DNA of 64,000 nucleotides, from assembly GCA_913056275.1 (NCBI GenBank), contig CAJXLP010000003.1, forward strand, positions 23,581-87,580, given 5' to 3'. The translations under genes and the position numbers were made by a program. This DNA is from an uncultured Mycoplasmatota bacterium (lineage in GTDB: Bacteria; Bacillota_I; Bacilli_A; Izemoplasmatales; Izemoplasmataceae). Below are positions 1 to 8,612 of this stretch, piece after piece. The notes under the pieces were generated by a model. That model made no database searches and was not told the origin of the DNA. It worked only from the letters and a program-made list of their open reading frames with translations. Position 1 is the stretch's first letter. Each line of letters starts with the position of its first letter.

Positions 1-1361
1 TGGATACATCTATCCGTGTTCGTATTCAAAGTATGGGACGATTCTTAAGCGGAATGGTCATGCCAAACATCGGAGCATTCATTGCTTGGGGGTTAATTAC
101 GGCATTATTCATCCCAACAGGATGGCTCCCAAATGAAACATTGGCTGAACTTGTCGGTCCAATGATTATTTACATGTTACCATTGCTCATCGGGTTTACC
201 GGTGGTCGCTTAATTTATGGGATTCGTGGGGGTGTTTTAGGCGCTATCGCAACCATGGGTGTTGTGGTTGGAGCTGACATTCCAATGTTTATTGGGGCCA
301 TGATTATGGGCCCACTTGGTGGATATGTGATCAAGAAAATTGATCAAGTCTTACAAGAAAGAATCCCAACCGGTTTTGAAATGTTAGTGAACAACTTCTC
401 AGCAGGGATTGCTGGGACTTTACTTGCTTTACTGTCTGTTGTCGTCATTGGTCCAGTTGTCTTAGGACTCAATAATGCGTTAGAAAGTTTAGTTGATTTA
501 ATTGTTGGAGCAAACCTTTTACCATTTGCCTCCTTCTTCATTGAACCTGCTAAAATACTTTTCTTAAATAATGCCATTAACTTTGGAGTATTAGGACCAC
601 TAGGTGTGAATGAAGCCGCCGAAGCAGGAAAATCAATCTTCTTTATGTTAGAAACAAACCCTGGTCCTGGCCTTGGAATCTTGTTATCATTCTGGATGTT
701 TGGAAAAGGTGCATCAAAAGCCTCAGCCCCAGGGTCTGTCATTATTCACTTTTTAGGGGGGATTCACGAGATTTACTTCCCGTATGTCCTCGCAAAACCC
801 GTCTTAGTATTAGCCGCCATCGCGGGTGGATTTACCGGCGTATTAACCTTTGTCATCTTTGGTGTTGGACTTGTAGCAACCCCATCACCTGGTAGTATAT
901 TTGCCTACATTGCGATGACCCCACAAGGTGATTTCATTGGCATGTTCGCTGGAATCATCACATCCACAGTTGCCAGTTTCTTAGTCGCCAGTTTCTTCTT
1001 GAAGATTGATAAATCAAAAGTAGAAGATCTCGATGAAGCAAAAGAAAAAGTCGCTTCGATGAAATCAGCTGGGAAAAAGAAAGCAACTCAAGTGAAATTA
1101 GTCGTCTTTGCTTGTGATGCAGGCATGGGCTCTAGTGCCATGGGAGCTTCGACATTGAAGAAAAAATTTAAAACAGCAGGCATCGGGATCGAGGTCGTTA
1201 ACACAAGCTTGGAAGAAATTCCCGAAAACGCTGATTTAGTTGTGACGCATAAAGACCTGCGAGCTAGGGCAACTCAAAACGCTCCGAACGCAGAAATTGT
1301 GGCCATTCAAAATTTTGTTGGCGCGCCCGAATACGATCAACTTGTTGAGCGCTTAAAATAA
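1..1361 (+). CDS. mtlA: PTS mannitol transporter subunit IICB (5' end at window edge)
   Basis: Membrane permease that imports mannitol and phosphorylates it to mannitol 1-phosphate. The N-terminal ~335 residues follow the MtlA IIC domain closely (FLSGMVMPNIGAFIAWG, GFEMLVNNFSAG, HFLGGIHEIYFPYV). A IIB domain follows, with its phosphocysteine in FACDAGMGSSAMG. No IIA domain is fused; IIA is encoded separately at 3660. The frame is open to base 3 (DTSIRVRIQS before the Met at 33), and bases 1-2 are TG. The true start is therefore probably an NTG codon with only its first base outside the window, giving the 11-residue leader known from E. coli MtlA. A terminator follows, separating it from mtlR. 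Confidence 0.95.
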   Translation, partial: DTSIRVRIQSMGRFLSGMVMPNIGAFIAWGLITALFIPTGWLPNETLAELVGPMIIYMLPLLIGFTGGRLIYGIRGGVLGAIATMGVVVGADIPMFIGAMIMGPLGGYVIKKIDQVLQERIPTGFEMLVNNFSAGIAGTLLALLSVVVIGPVVLGLNNALESLVDLIVGANLLPFASFFIEPAKILFLNNAINFGVLGPLGVNEAAEAGKSIFFMLETNPGPGLGILLSFWMFGKGASKASAPGSVIIHFLGGIHEIYFPYVLAKPVLVLAAIAGGFTGVLTFVIFGVGLVATPSPGSIFAYIAMTPQGDFIGMFAGIITSTVASFLVASFFLKIDKSKVEDLDEAKEKVASMKSAGKKKATQVKLVVFACDAGMGSSAMGASTLKKKFKTAGIGIEVVNTSLEEIPENADLVVTHKDLRARATQNAPNAEIVAIQNFVGAPEYDQLVERLK

Positions 1362-1370
1362 TATAAACCC

Positions 1371-1402
1371 AAAACGGCCATTAAACATTGAATGGCCGTT
1401 TT
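1371..1402 (+). terminator. Intrinsic terminator after mtlA
   Basis: Inverted repeat AACGGCCATT / AATGGCCGTT with an 8-base loop, followed by T-rich sequence. It lies 10 bases after the mtlA stop and could make mtlA expression partly independent of mtlR and the genes after it. Confidence 0.8.
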
Positions 1403-1410
1403 ATTTATAT

Positions 1411-1483
1411 TTGTCACCGGTAGATTTCTTAATACATGACAAACTAAAATGATTTAATGCATCGAATTATTTATAATTGTCAT
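1411..1483 (+). promoter_or_regulatory. Probable mtlR promoter with TTGTCA half-sites
   Basis: A good -10 (TATAAT, 1472-1477) lacks a good -35, as expected for an activated promoter. The motif TTGTCA occurs at 1411, inverted as TGACAA at 1437-1442, and again at 1477. ATGACAA (1436-1442) and TTGTCAT (1477-1483) form an inverted pair around the promoter. TTGTCAC resembles the half-site described for Bacillus MtlR, so autoregulation by MtlR is plausible but inferred. Confidence 0.5.
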
Positions 1484-1509
1484 ATGATTAAGATATAGGG
1501 GTGAACAGT

Positions 1510-3651
1510 ATGGCGGACTATCTCACAGGTCGAGAAAGACATATTATCTTGTCTTTAATACGCGCGCAAGCGGCTTTAACCGTCCAGTCATTAGCGGATG
1601 ATTTAGAAGTGTCTAGGCGCACGATATTAAGAGATTTAAAAAATGTCGACGCGTGGTTTTTGAGTCGTCAAAGTTCTCTATCAAGAAAAGGGTCAAATGG
1701 GCTATTTTTAGATATTTCTTCTGAACGTCGCAAAGCTCTTGAATCTGACGTTGAATCGCTCAATTATGATCACGTGTATTCTCCGAAGCAGCGTCAAACA
1801 TTCATTGCGACTGAACTGTTGCAGTCGAAAGACATTTATAAGATTTCGGTATTTGCCAAATTGTTGGACGTATCCGAGGCGACCATTTCTCATGATCTAA
1901 CTCATGTGTCAGAATCGTTGGACTCATATGCGTTAAAACTGATTCGTCGTCCTGGGTATGGAATCATCATTGAAGGCAAAGAATCCGATAAACGACGAGC
2001 TTTAATGCGTTACTTATATGATGAACTTGATGCCAATGAACTGCGCAAAGTCATTCGAAAATATGTGGCCCCGATTTCACATGCTGCAAAAGACGAACGC
2101 GCATATTCCACGATTACACAAAGTTTACTGGACTTAATTGATGTACAAACCATTCAACTGATTGAAGAGTCGATTAAAAGTGCGGAAGAATCTATGGGGT
2201 TTCAGTTTGTAGAGAGTTCTTATACTGCGCTCGCGGTACACTTAGCTTTAGCGGTCAATCGTTTGCAAAACGGTGAAGCCATAGATATGCCGAGTGATAC
2301 GTTAAATAACTTGAAACAATTTGAAGAATTCTCAGTGGCACAATATCTCATCGGAGTTCTTAAAGAAACGTTAGACTTAGAAATTCCCGACGCTGAAATT
2401 GGCTATATCACAATGCACTTAAAAGGTGCCCGGTATCATCAAGGTTTATATGATGAGAACTTTTTACAATTCAATGAACTTATTATATCGAATTATCAAC
2501 TGACTGCCATCATTAACAAGATGTTGAATAAAGCCGAAGTCCTTACGGGTTATCCAATAAAACAATCCAAAAGCTTATTGATTGGACTCGTCGATCATAT
2601 TCGTTTAGCGATCAATCGCATCCAAATGAATTTAGATATCCGCAATCCATTATTAAACAAAATTAAAGAAACCTATCCAGACACCTATCAAGTGGCTAAA
2701 AACATTACACAAATATTAGAAACCGATTTAAATATAGTTATGCCAGACGCTGAAATTGGCTATATTGCCATGCATCTCGGAGCGTCTTTGGAATCTTTAA
2801 AAAATAAACAAGACACGATTCCTCGGCACTTTAAAATCATTGTCACTTGCACGTCTGGAATCGGGACATCAAACATGTTGGCAGAACGGATTCGTAGTGA
2901 GTTTGATTACATCAACATTGAAGCCATTCTTTCAACCACGCAAATTTCGGAAGTGTGGCTGTTGGAAAAAGGAATTGATTTGATTATTTCAACGGTCGGC
3001 TTTGATAATCGTTTAGTGCCAGTCGTTATGGTAAATCCACTCCTATTAGAGATGGATATTCAAAAAATAAAAGCTGCATTAAGCTCCGTCCGAATGATTA
3101 AAAAAACGCCGGATGCCCGCGATGTACCTGGCTTAAACAAATCAACCTTAGAAAAACTTCAATACATTTCACAAGCAGCTGTTGAATTGCTGGACCATTT
3201 AATGATTGATGATGTCACCATTGATCAATTTGATCAGTTGCTAAACTACGTGACTGAAAAACTAAACTTGGACCAGGTCCCAGCGAATCAATTGAAAAAA
3301 GATATCTTAGCCCGTGAGTCACACGGATCTTTGATATTCAAAGAAGAGCGCGTTTTATTCTTACATGCACGTTCAGACACGATTACCCATCTTCAAGTCT
3401 TCGTCATACGTCACGAAACGATGCACTATCAAGAGAAAGTATGTCAAACAAGTTTGGTGTTGCTTGCACCGAAAAAAGTGCATCCATATTACGTGGATGT
3501 GATCAGTGAAATCAGTCGCTTGACTGTCGCAAAACCTGATTTCTTAAATCACTTAAGTACGTACGAACCGATGCACCTATACCACATGATTGAAACGAAT
3601 CTCGCCCAATATGTCATGCAAAAAAACCAGGCTCTATTGCCACCTAAATAG
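1510..3651 (+). CDS. mtlR: MtlR-type PRD-containing transcriptional activator
   Basis: Regulator of mannitol genes whose activity is set by PTS phosphorylation. Domains in order: N-terminal helix-turn-helix (~residues 5-60), a second HTH-like region, PRD1 and PRD2, a IIB(Gat)-like domain with Cys in VTCTSGIGTSN (~447), and a C-terminal IIA(Mtl)-like domain with His in FLHAR. All four PRD histidines are visible (AVHLALA, TMHLKGA, VDHIRLA, AMHLGAS; ~244, 303, 363, 422). ATG 1510 is preferred over GTG 1501 because AGGGG (1497-1501) is correctly spaced for it and overlaps the GTG. mtlF starts 8 bases after the stop. Length is normal for MtlR. Confidence 0.93.
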   Translation: MADYLTGRERHIILSLIRAQAALTVQSLADDLEVSRRTILRDLKNVDAWFLSRQSSLSRKGSNGLFLDISSERRKALESDVESLNYDHVYSPKQRQTFIATELLQSKDIYKISVFAKLLDVSEATISHDLTHVSESLDSYALKLIRRPGYGIIIEGKESDKRRALMRYLYDELDANELRKVIRKYVAPISHAAKDERAYSTITQSLLDLIDVQTIQLIEESIKSAEESMGFQFVESSYTALAVHLALAVNRLQNGEAIDMPSDTLNNLKQFEEFSVAQYLIGVLKETLDLEIPDAEIGYITMHLKGARYHQGLYDENFLQFNELIISNYQLTAIINKMLNKAEVLTGYPIKQSKSLLIGLVDHIRLAINRIQMNLDIRNPLLNKIKETYPDTYQVAKNITQILETDLNIVMPDAEIGYIAMHLGASLESLKNKQDTIPRHFKIIVTCTSGIGTSNMLAERIRSEFDYINIEAILSTTQISEVWLLEKGIDLIISTVGFDNRLVPVVMVNPLLLEMDIQKIKAALSSVRMIKKTPDARDVPGLNKSTLEKLQYISQAAVELLDHLMIDDVTIDQFDQLLNYVTEKLNLDQVPANQLKKDILARESHGSLIFKEERVLFLHARSDTITHLQVFVIRHETMHYQEKVCQTSLVLLAPKKVHPYYVDVISEISRLTVAKPDFLNHLSTYEPMHLYHMIETNLAQYVMQKNQALLPPK

Positions 3652-3659
3652 GAGAAATT

Positions 3660-4097
3660 ATGCAAACAATACTTGCGCCGCACAATATCTTACTGGCCCA
3701 AAAAAGTGTGAGCCGTGATACCGCCATTCAAAAAGTTGGAGACCGATTAGTCGCTGAAGGGTATGTGAGAGCAGGGTACATCGATGCCATGTTTGAACGG
3801 GAAACCATTGTCTCAACGTACATTGGCAATGGCATTGCCATCCCCCATGGAGTCGGCAAAGCCAAAGATGAAATCATTAAGAGTGGTATCGTTGTTATGC
3901 AATATCCTGAGGGCATTGATTACAACGGAAATACGGCCTACGTCGTCATTGGGATTGCAGGTAAAGATTCGGATCACATCGCGATTTTAGCAAATATTGC
4001 TGAAGCATTCGGAGAACTTGAAGATGCTCAAAAACTCTGGCAATCGGATGATGTCAATATGATTTATGAGCGCTTTACCGAAGGCCTTGAAGAATGA
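3660..4097 (+). CDS. mtlF: PTS mannitol transporter subunit IIA
   Basis: Soluble phosphocarrier that passes phosphate from HPr to the IIB cysteine of MtlA. It is 145 residues, the normal size for free IIA(Mtl), and has the phospho-histidine motif GIAIPHG at about residue 62. The upstream AGGAGA fits the ATG at 3660. The stop overlaps the next start by 4 bases (ATGA), so the kinase gene is translationally coupled. Gene order mtlA-mtlR-mtlF is the usual Gram-positive order, after which mtlD would normally come; here it does not. Confidence 0.95.
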   Translation: MQTILAPHNILLAQKSVSRDTAIQKVGDRLVAEGYVRAGYIDAMFERETIVSTYIGNGIAIPHGVGKAKDEIIKSGIVVMQYPEGIDYNGNTAYVVIGIAGKDSDHIAILANIAEAFGELEDAQKLWQSDDVNMIYERFTEGLEE

Positions 4098-5023
4098 TTG
4101 TAACCCTCACCCTTAACCCCGCCATTGATACTACGATATACCTCTCTGGATTGGCCATAGATCAAGTCAACCATGTCCTAGAAAAAACCTCACATGTTGG
4201 TGGCAAGGGAATCAACGTCACGACGACGCTGGCTGCCTTTGGCCAAACCAGTCATGCCATCGTTTTTACCGCAGGGCCAAATGGCCAGAAAGTCACTGGG
4301 CATTTAAATCAACTCGGCGTCTCATCCCAGGCGTTTAGCGGGATCGGAGATACCCGAGAAAACATCAAATTAATTCTTGAAAAGACCCATGATTTATATG
4401 AATTAAATGAGCGTGGCCCCAATTTTGAACCAACGGTTATGACCGAGCTTACTGACCATCTTGATGCAATTCTCAAAGCTGGTGATGTCCTCGTCTTATC
4501 GGGAAGTTTGCCGCAAGGCATTGAGGATACTGTTTATCACACGCTTATAAAACGTTACCACCCCCAAGGTATCAGTACGATTTTAGACACATCAAAGACC
4601 CCTTTAACCCTCGGGATAGCAGCTAATCCATCGATGATTAAACCGAATCAACACGAACTAGCTGACTATTTTTCAACCCCCTTTGACCACGCACACGTTG
4701 CCGATTGGGTGCAAACGCTGTACCAGCAAGGCATTGCAAAAGTATTTGTCACCTGTGGCAAAGATGGCGCGTATGCGTTTGATGGAAAGCTACTGCATTT
4801 TGCTCCAGGATTAATGCTTAAACCTTTGAGTACTGTTGGGGCAGGCGATGCATTTGTGGCTGGGGTGGCGTTATATCATGATTCACCGATTAAACACCAA
4901 CTAAAATGGGGCGTGGCATTTGCCAGTGCAGCTACCCAAACACTTGGCACCCAGCCTCCCGAAGAATCAACCGTTCAACAGATGCTCAAAAACATCACCA
5001 TAGAAAGTAAGGAGCTTACATGA
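4094..5023 (+). CDS. fruK: PfkB-family sugar-phosphate kinase, 1-phosphofructokinase-like
   Basis: ATP-dependent kinase of the FruK/LacC branch of the ribokinase superfamily. Seen: start MIVTLTLNPAIDTT, substrate-binding VGGKGINV, and the C-terminal anion-hole/catalytic motif STVGAGDAFVAG. Length 309 is typical. FruK converts fructose 1-phosphate to fructose 1,6-bisphosphate; LacC acts on tagatose 6-phosphate. Position between mtlF and a SorE-like dehydrogenase favours fructose 1-phosphate made from mannitol 1-phosphate, which is an inference. Overlaps both neighbours by 4 bases. Family is sure, substrate is not, so the symbol is tentative. Confidence 0.85.
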   Translation: MIVTLTLNPAIDTTIYLSGLAIDQVNHVLEKTSHVGGKGINVTTTLAAFGQTSHAIVFTAGPNGQKVTGHLNQLGVSSQAFSGIGDTRENIKLILEKTHDLYELNERGPNFEPTVMTELTDHLDAILKAGDVLVLSGSLPQGIEDTVYHTLIKRYHPQGISTILDTSKTPLTLGIAANPSMIKPNQHELADYFSTPFDHAHVADWVQTLYQQGIAKVFVTCGKDGAYAFDGKLLHFAPGLMLKPLSTVGAGDAFVAGVALYHDSPIKHQLKWGVAFASAATQTLGTQPPEESTVQQMLKNITIESKELT

Positions 5024-6294
5024 AAACACGTGCTGTTCGATTATATGGGTCGAATCAACTGAGTTTAGATACTTTTGATTTGCCCGCCTTAAAAGACGAT
5101 GAAATTCTTGTTAAAGTCATTTCAGATTCAATTTGTATGTCGACGTATAAGGCAACAACTTTAGGGACTAAGCATAAACGCGTCCCCAATGATGCAAGCG
5201 ACAATCCCGTCATCATCGGTCATGAATTTTCCGGAATCATCAAAGAGGTTGGGAAGCAGTGGGCCGATCAATTTTCTCCGGGTCAACGCTTTGCGATCCA
5301 GCCCGCCCTTAACTACAAAGGGTCCATGGACTCTCCAGGGTATTCATATCGCCATGTCGGTGGCGATATGACTTATGCGATTATTCCCCCTGAAGTCATG
5401 GAACTGGGGTGCTTGATTAAATACGAAGGAGACAGCTTTTTTGAAGCATCCTTAGCAGAACCGATGTCTTGTGTCATCGGTGCGTTTCATGCAACCTACC
5501 ATACGGTGCCCAACACATATGAGCACGTCATGGACATTAAAGAAGGTGGAAGTATCGCCATTTTGGGAGGGGCAGGCCCAATGGGCCTAGCTGCTATTGA
5601 GTACGTGATTCACCGCGACCGTAAACCGTCCTTGCTGGTCGTCAGCGATGTCTCAGATGACCGTTTAGAACGCGCCGCCTCAGTCATCTCAAAAGCCGAA
5701 GCGTTCACATATGGTGTGACACTCCATTATGTGAACCCCAATCATCATGATGACTTTGAAGCGTATATGAAATCATTGAACGAGGGCGCCGGATATGATG
5801 ACGTTTTAGTGTTCGCACCGATTAAACCACTCGTTGAACAAGGTGACAGGCTACTTGGTAAAGACGGCACTTTAAACTTTTTTGCAGGCCCCACAGATGC
5901 CAACTTCAGTGCAGAACTTAATTTATACAATGTCCATTACGCATCCACAAAAGTCATGGGGTCCACCGGTGGAAACACGGATGACATGATTGAATCTTTA
6001 GAACTAACAGCGGCCAAACGGATTCAACCAGGCTTAATGATTACTCACATTGGTGGATTAGATTCAGTCGTTGATACTGTCTTGAATTATCCGAAGATTC
6101 CGGGTGGTAAGAAAATGATTTATGTGCACCACGAAATGCCGCTAACTCCGATTGCTGAACTGGCATCCATCGCCCATTTAGACCCAAAATATAAGGTGCT
6201 TGGCGACATCGTAAAAGCGCACAACAATCTTTGGACCAAGGAAGCCGAAGATTATCTCTTGAAAGAAATTATTCAAGATCCTGATGTTGCGTAA
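5020..6294 (+). CDS. Zinc-dependent sugar-alcohol-phosphate dehydrogenase, SorE-like
   Basis: Medium-chain dehydrogenase resembling L-sorbose 1-phosphate reductase (SorE). At 424 residues it is longer than sorbitol dehydrogenase or GatD (~345) and matches the SorE size class. Seen: catalytic zinc ligands Cys in DSICMST and HE in IGHEFSG, and the Rossmann motif GGAGPMG. The four-cysteine structural zinc loop is absent. SorE redox chemistry is at C2, next to the phosphorylated C1; the same chemistry on mannitol 1-phosphate would give fructose 1-phosphate, the substrate of the kinase just upstream. It occupies the slot of mtlD. The substrate is inferred. Confidence 0.8.
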   Translation: MKTRAVRLYGSNQLSLDTFDLPALKDDEILVKVISDSICMSTYKATTLGTKHKRVPNDASDNPVIIGHEFSGIIKEVGKQWADQFSPGQRFAIQPALNYKGSMDSPGYSYRHVGGDMTYAIIPPEVMELGCLIKYEGDSFFEASLAEPMSCVIGAFHATYHTVPNTYEHVMDIKEGGSIAILGGAGPMGLAAIEYVIHRDRKPSLLVVSDVSDDRLERAASVISKAEAFTYGVTLHYVNPNHHDDFEAYMKSLNEGAGYDDVLVFAPIKPLVEQGDRLLGKDGTLNFFAGPTDANFSAELNLYNVHYASTKVMGSTGGNTDDMIESLELTAAKRIQPGLMITHIGGLDSVVDTVLNYPKIPGGKKMIYVHHEMPLTPIAELASIAHLDPKYKVLGDIVKAHNNLWTKEAEDYLLKEIIQDPDVA

Positions 6295-6547
6295 ATATAA
6301 AGTCGTGGATGAAATTGGACTCCACGCCCGACCGCTCTCGGTTATTACCAATTACGTCGCTCAATTCGATGTACCGATTCATTTGGTATATGGTGAAAAA
6401 AAAGCGCCCCTGCATTCCTTGATGATGGCGATGAGCTTAGGCGTTCCTACGCAAGCTGAATTTTCCATTGAAATCGACGCAGATAATGCGGCCGAAATTT
6501 TCACGGAATTAGAAGGTATCATGCGTAAGGAAGCCTTGATTGATTGA
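6284..6547 (+). CDS. HPr-family phosphocarrier protein (operon-dedicated)
   Basis: Small PTS phosphocarrier of 87 residues. It keeps the phospho-histidine motif GLHARP (His14) and a serine equivalent to HPr Ser46 (Ser45 in HSLMMAMSLG), so it could receive phosphate from enzyme I and possibly be modified by HPr kinase. The start overlaps the dehydrogenase stop by 11 bases, showing it is the last gene of the mannitol operon. A separate general HPr gene is likely elsewhere in the genome, but this window cannot show that. The region matching KSIMGV is altered, which suggests a specialised paralogue. Confidence 0.88.
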   Translation: MLRKYKVVDEIGLHARPLSVITNYVAQFDVPIHLVYGEKKAPLHSLMMAMSLGVPTQAEFSIEIDADNAAEIFTELEGIMRKEALID

Positions 6548-6619
6548 TATTTAACTGGTCCCCCTAAACCAGGTAAATATAAACGCTTAAGTCCTTAATT
6601 AGTTCCTTAATTAAGCCAT

Positions 6620-6653
6620 AAAAAAGATCGATACGTGTGTATCGATCTTTTTT
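6620..6653. terminator. Bidirectional terminator
   Basis: Stem GATCGATAC / GTATCGATC with a GTGT loop, flanked by an A-run and a T-run so it works on both strands. It separates the mannitol operon from the convergent FMN reductase gene. The 70 bases before it also hold a weak CTGGT/ACCAG hairpin and repeats of CCTTAATTA. Confidence 0.9.
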
Positions 6654-6657
6654 ATGA

Positions 6658-7188
6658 TTAGCGAATTGTTTTTAATGCGCGTCCCCAACGGGCGACTTGT
6701 TCAAACATGGTTGTCAGATTTGCCAAGTGCATCTCTGCGGGTTTGAACACTGACCATTTTTCAAAATCAGTAAACATTGACATCGCCGTGTGACTTCTCA
6801 CATCGGCCATTTGTAATTCACTGACAATGCCTCTTAAATGTTCGGTGGCCCGAGCGCCACCGAGTGATCCGTAAGAAACAATTCCAGCAGGTTTGTTGGC
6901 CCACTCTGCTTTCGCTAAGTCTAACGCATTTTTCAAGGATGCGGGAATTGAGTGATTGTATTCACCTGTGACAAATATAAATCCATCTAGTTCTGCAATT
7001 TTAGCTTGCCACTGGGCAATCCCTGGGGCATCTGCGGTACCTAGAAATGGTAAGTCATACGCTTTGATGTCGACGAGTTCTAACGCTAATTCGTCATTTG
7101 ATTCACCGTTTTTTAACACCCACTCCCCGACTTGAGGAGAGACTCTTCCTTCTCGTGTTGACCCTAAAATAACACCAATTTTTAACAT
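6658..7188 (-). CDS. NADPH-dependent FMN reductase family protein
   Basis: Flavodoxin-fold flavin or quinone reductase that uses NAD(P)H. Seen: phosphate-binding loop GSTREGRVS at the N-terminus, and the family motif YNHSIPASLKNALD (~residues 98-111) with GSLGGARA further on. Length 176 is typical. It appears monocistronic: its stop sits beside a bidirectional terminator and 68 bases separate it from the upstream kinase gene. Physiological substrate (FMN, quinone, azo compound) cannot be told from sequence. Confidence 0.85.
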   Translation of the reverse strand: MLKIGVILGSTREGRVSPQVGEWVLKNGESNDELALELVDIKAYDLPFLGTADAPGIAQWQAKIAELDGFIFVTGEYNHSIPASLKNALDLAKAEWANKPAGIVSYGSLGGARATEHLRGIVSELQMADVRSHTAMSMFTDFEKWSVFKPAEMHLANLTTMFEQVARWGRALKTIR

Positions 7189-7256
7189 GTATTCCTCCAG
7201 TTATATATTTTTAAGCCTCACGTATCATAACCGAGTAAAGCGATAACGGTCGAGTG

Positions 7257-8612
7257 TTATGCCCTACTTTTGACGGGCCATTCTAAGATGAAAGTAGTTC
7301 CAGCTTGCGGGGCACTTGTGACTTTGATCGTTCCTTTCAAACGCTGAATCATTTCTTTGGTCATTGTTAAACCGACGCCTAAACTCATCGTCTGCGGATT
7401 GCGGGATGAGTCGACTTGGTACAAAGCATCAAATATTTTTGTTTGGTCAGTTTGGTTCATCCCGATTCCAGTGTCTGTTACCGTGCATCGGATTGCTGAA
7501 TTAACCATTTGAATGTCAATATCGATCTGACCATTGTGCTGTGTGAATTTGATTGCATTGCCAATGACATTATTTAAGATACGAACAAAAAACGTCAATG
7601 AAGTTTGAATGTCTAAATCCTTTGGTGAAATGGTCGTGTTGTAAGTGAGTGATTTGTCTTTGATTTTTTGCTGAAAACCTTCTCGAATAGACTCCATGGT
7701 GACCGGGACATTCACCCACTCTAAATCAATAGGTGCTGATGATTTAAAGCGGGTCAGTTCCAACATTTGTTCGGTCATTTTGCTCATCCAAGTGAGTTGA
7801 TCTTTAATCGCTTCAAAATCTTTTTGGTACATGTCGGTCGGCGAAAGTTTACTTTCCAAATATTCAATTTGCGCTTGGATGACAGAAAGTGGAGTCCGTA
7901 ATTCGTGCGAAACGTTGGCTGAAAATTGTTTTTCCCGGTTGAAACTGGCGTCAATTGTATCCAACATTCCGTTTATGGTGTTCGCAAGGCGACCGACTTC
8001 ATCGTTGGTTTGACTTTTATTAACCCGTAATTGAAAGTTCTCATCGCGTGTGATTTGTTCGGCTGTTTCGTTAATTTGGCGGATCGGTTTAAAGGAGCGC
8101 TTAATGATAAGATACCCTCCCAATCCCGCCATGGTGAATAAAAGGGGAGACAAAATCGCTAGCGTTGTGATTAAATCACTGTAAAGACCCAATCCCCCTC
8201 GATCATTATAAAAGGCGCGCAGTGTAAAGTTTTCTGCAAACGGCATGTCGTAAATATACCATGCTGTATCGACCGTTTCGAACCGTTGAACGACCAACGA
8301 TTGAATCGGTATATTGGGTGTTAAGTTAGCCGGGTATTGACCGTTTAAGAATACGCCGTTTTGGTAAATCACAAAGGCGACTCCATCTTCAAAGTAATTG
8401 AAGCGTTCATCGTCATCAACGTATGCAATTCCCTCGCGAATTTCAATCGACTCTAACACATCCTCCGCAACTTCCTGCACTTCGCGTTCTGCGCTACTTC
8501 TTAAAATACTGTCTGAGGCAAGCGCCACCACTGTGATATTAACGATGATTAATAAGGCAAAGAAGAGGGAATACCAGAGTGTAATTCGTGTTGTAATGGA
8601 CGTTTTTTTCAC
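7257..8612 (-). CDS. Two-component sensor histidine kinase
   Basis: Membrane sensor kinase with TM1 (~12-32), an extracytoplasmic domain of ~120 residues, TM2 (~155-175), HAMP, HisKA with phospho-His in NVSHELRTPL, and HATPase_c with N-box NNVIGNAIKF, DTGIGM and LGVGLTM. Overlaps the response regulator stop by 4 bases. The sensor domain has no motif I recognise. The partner regulator lies directly upstream, and the divergent PepSY-like protein is the probable target or signal partner. Confidence 0.93.
   Translation of the reverse strand: MKKTSITTRITLWYSLFFALLIIVNITVVALASDSILRSSAEREVQEVAEDVLESIEIREGIAYVDDDERFNYFEDGVAFVIYQNGVFLNGQYPANLTPNIPIQSLVVQRFETVDTAWYIYDMPFAENFTLRAFYNDRGGLGLYSDLITTLAILSPLLFTMAGLGGYLIIKRSFKPIRQINETAEQITRDENFQLRVNKSQTNDEVGRLANTINGMLDTIDASFNREKQFSANVSHELRTPLSVIQAQIEYLESKLSPTDMYQKDFEAIKDQLTWMSKMTEQMLELTRFKSSAPIDLEWVNVPVTMESIREGFQQKIKDKSLTYNTTISPKDLDIQTSLTFFVRILNNVIGNAIKFTQHNGQIDIDIQMVNSAIRCTVTDTGIGMNQTDQTKIFDALYQVDSSRNPQTMSLGVGLTMTKEMIQRLKGTIKVTSAPQAGTTFILEWPVKSRA

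Noticed and set aside
344..742. 132-codon minus-strand ORF
   Set aside because: Antisense to mtlA, no SD, composition of a shadow frame.
33..1361. mtlA starting at the internal ATG at 33
   Set aside because: The frame is open upstream and encodes the usual MtlA leader; the real start is most likely an NTG codon straddling the left edge.
4094..6294. Galactitol operon (tagatose 6-phosphate kinase plus GatD)
   Set aside because: The transporter, regulator and IIA are clearly mannitol type, and the dehydrogenase is of SorE length and pattern, not GatD; kept only as a minor alternative.
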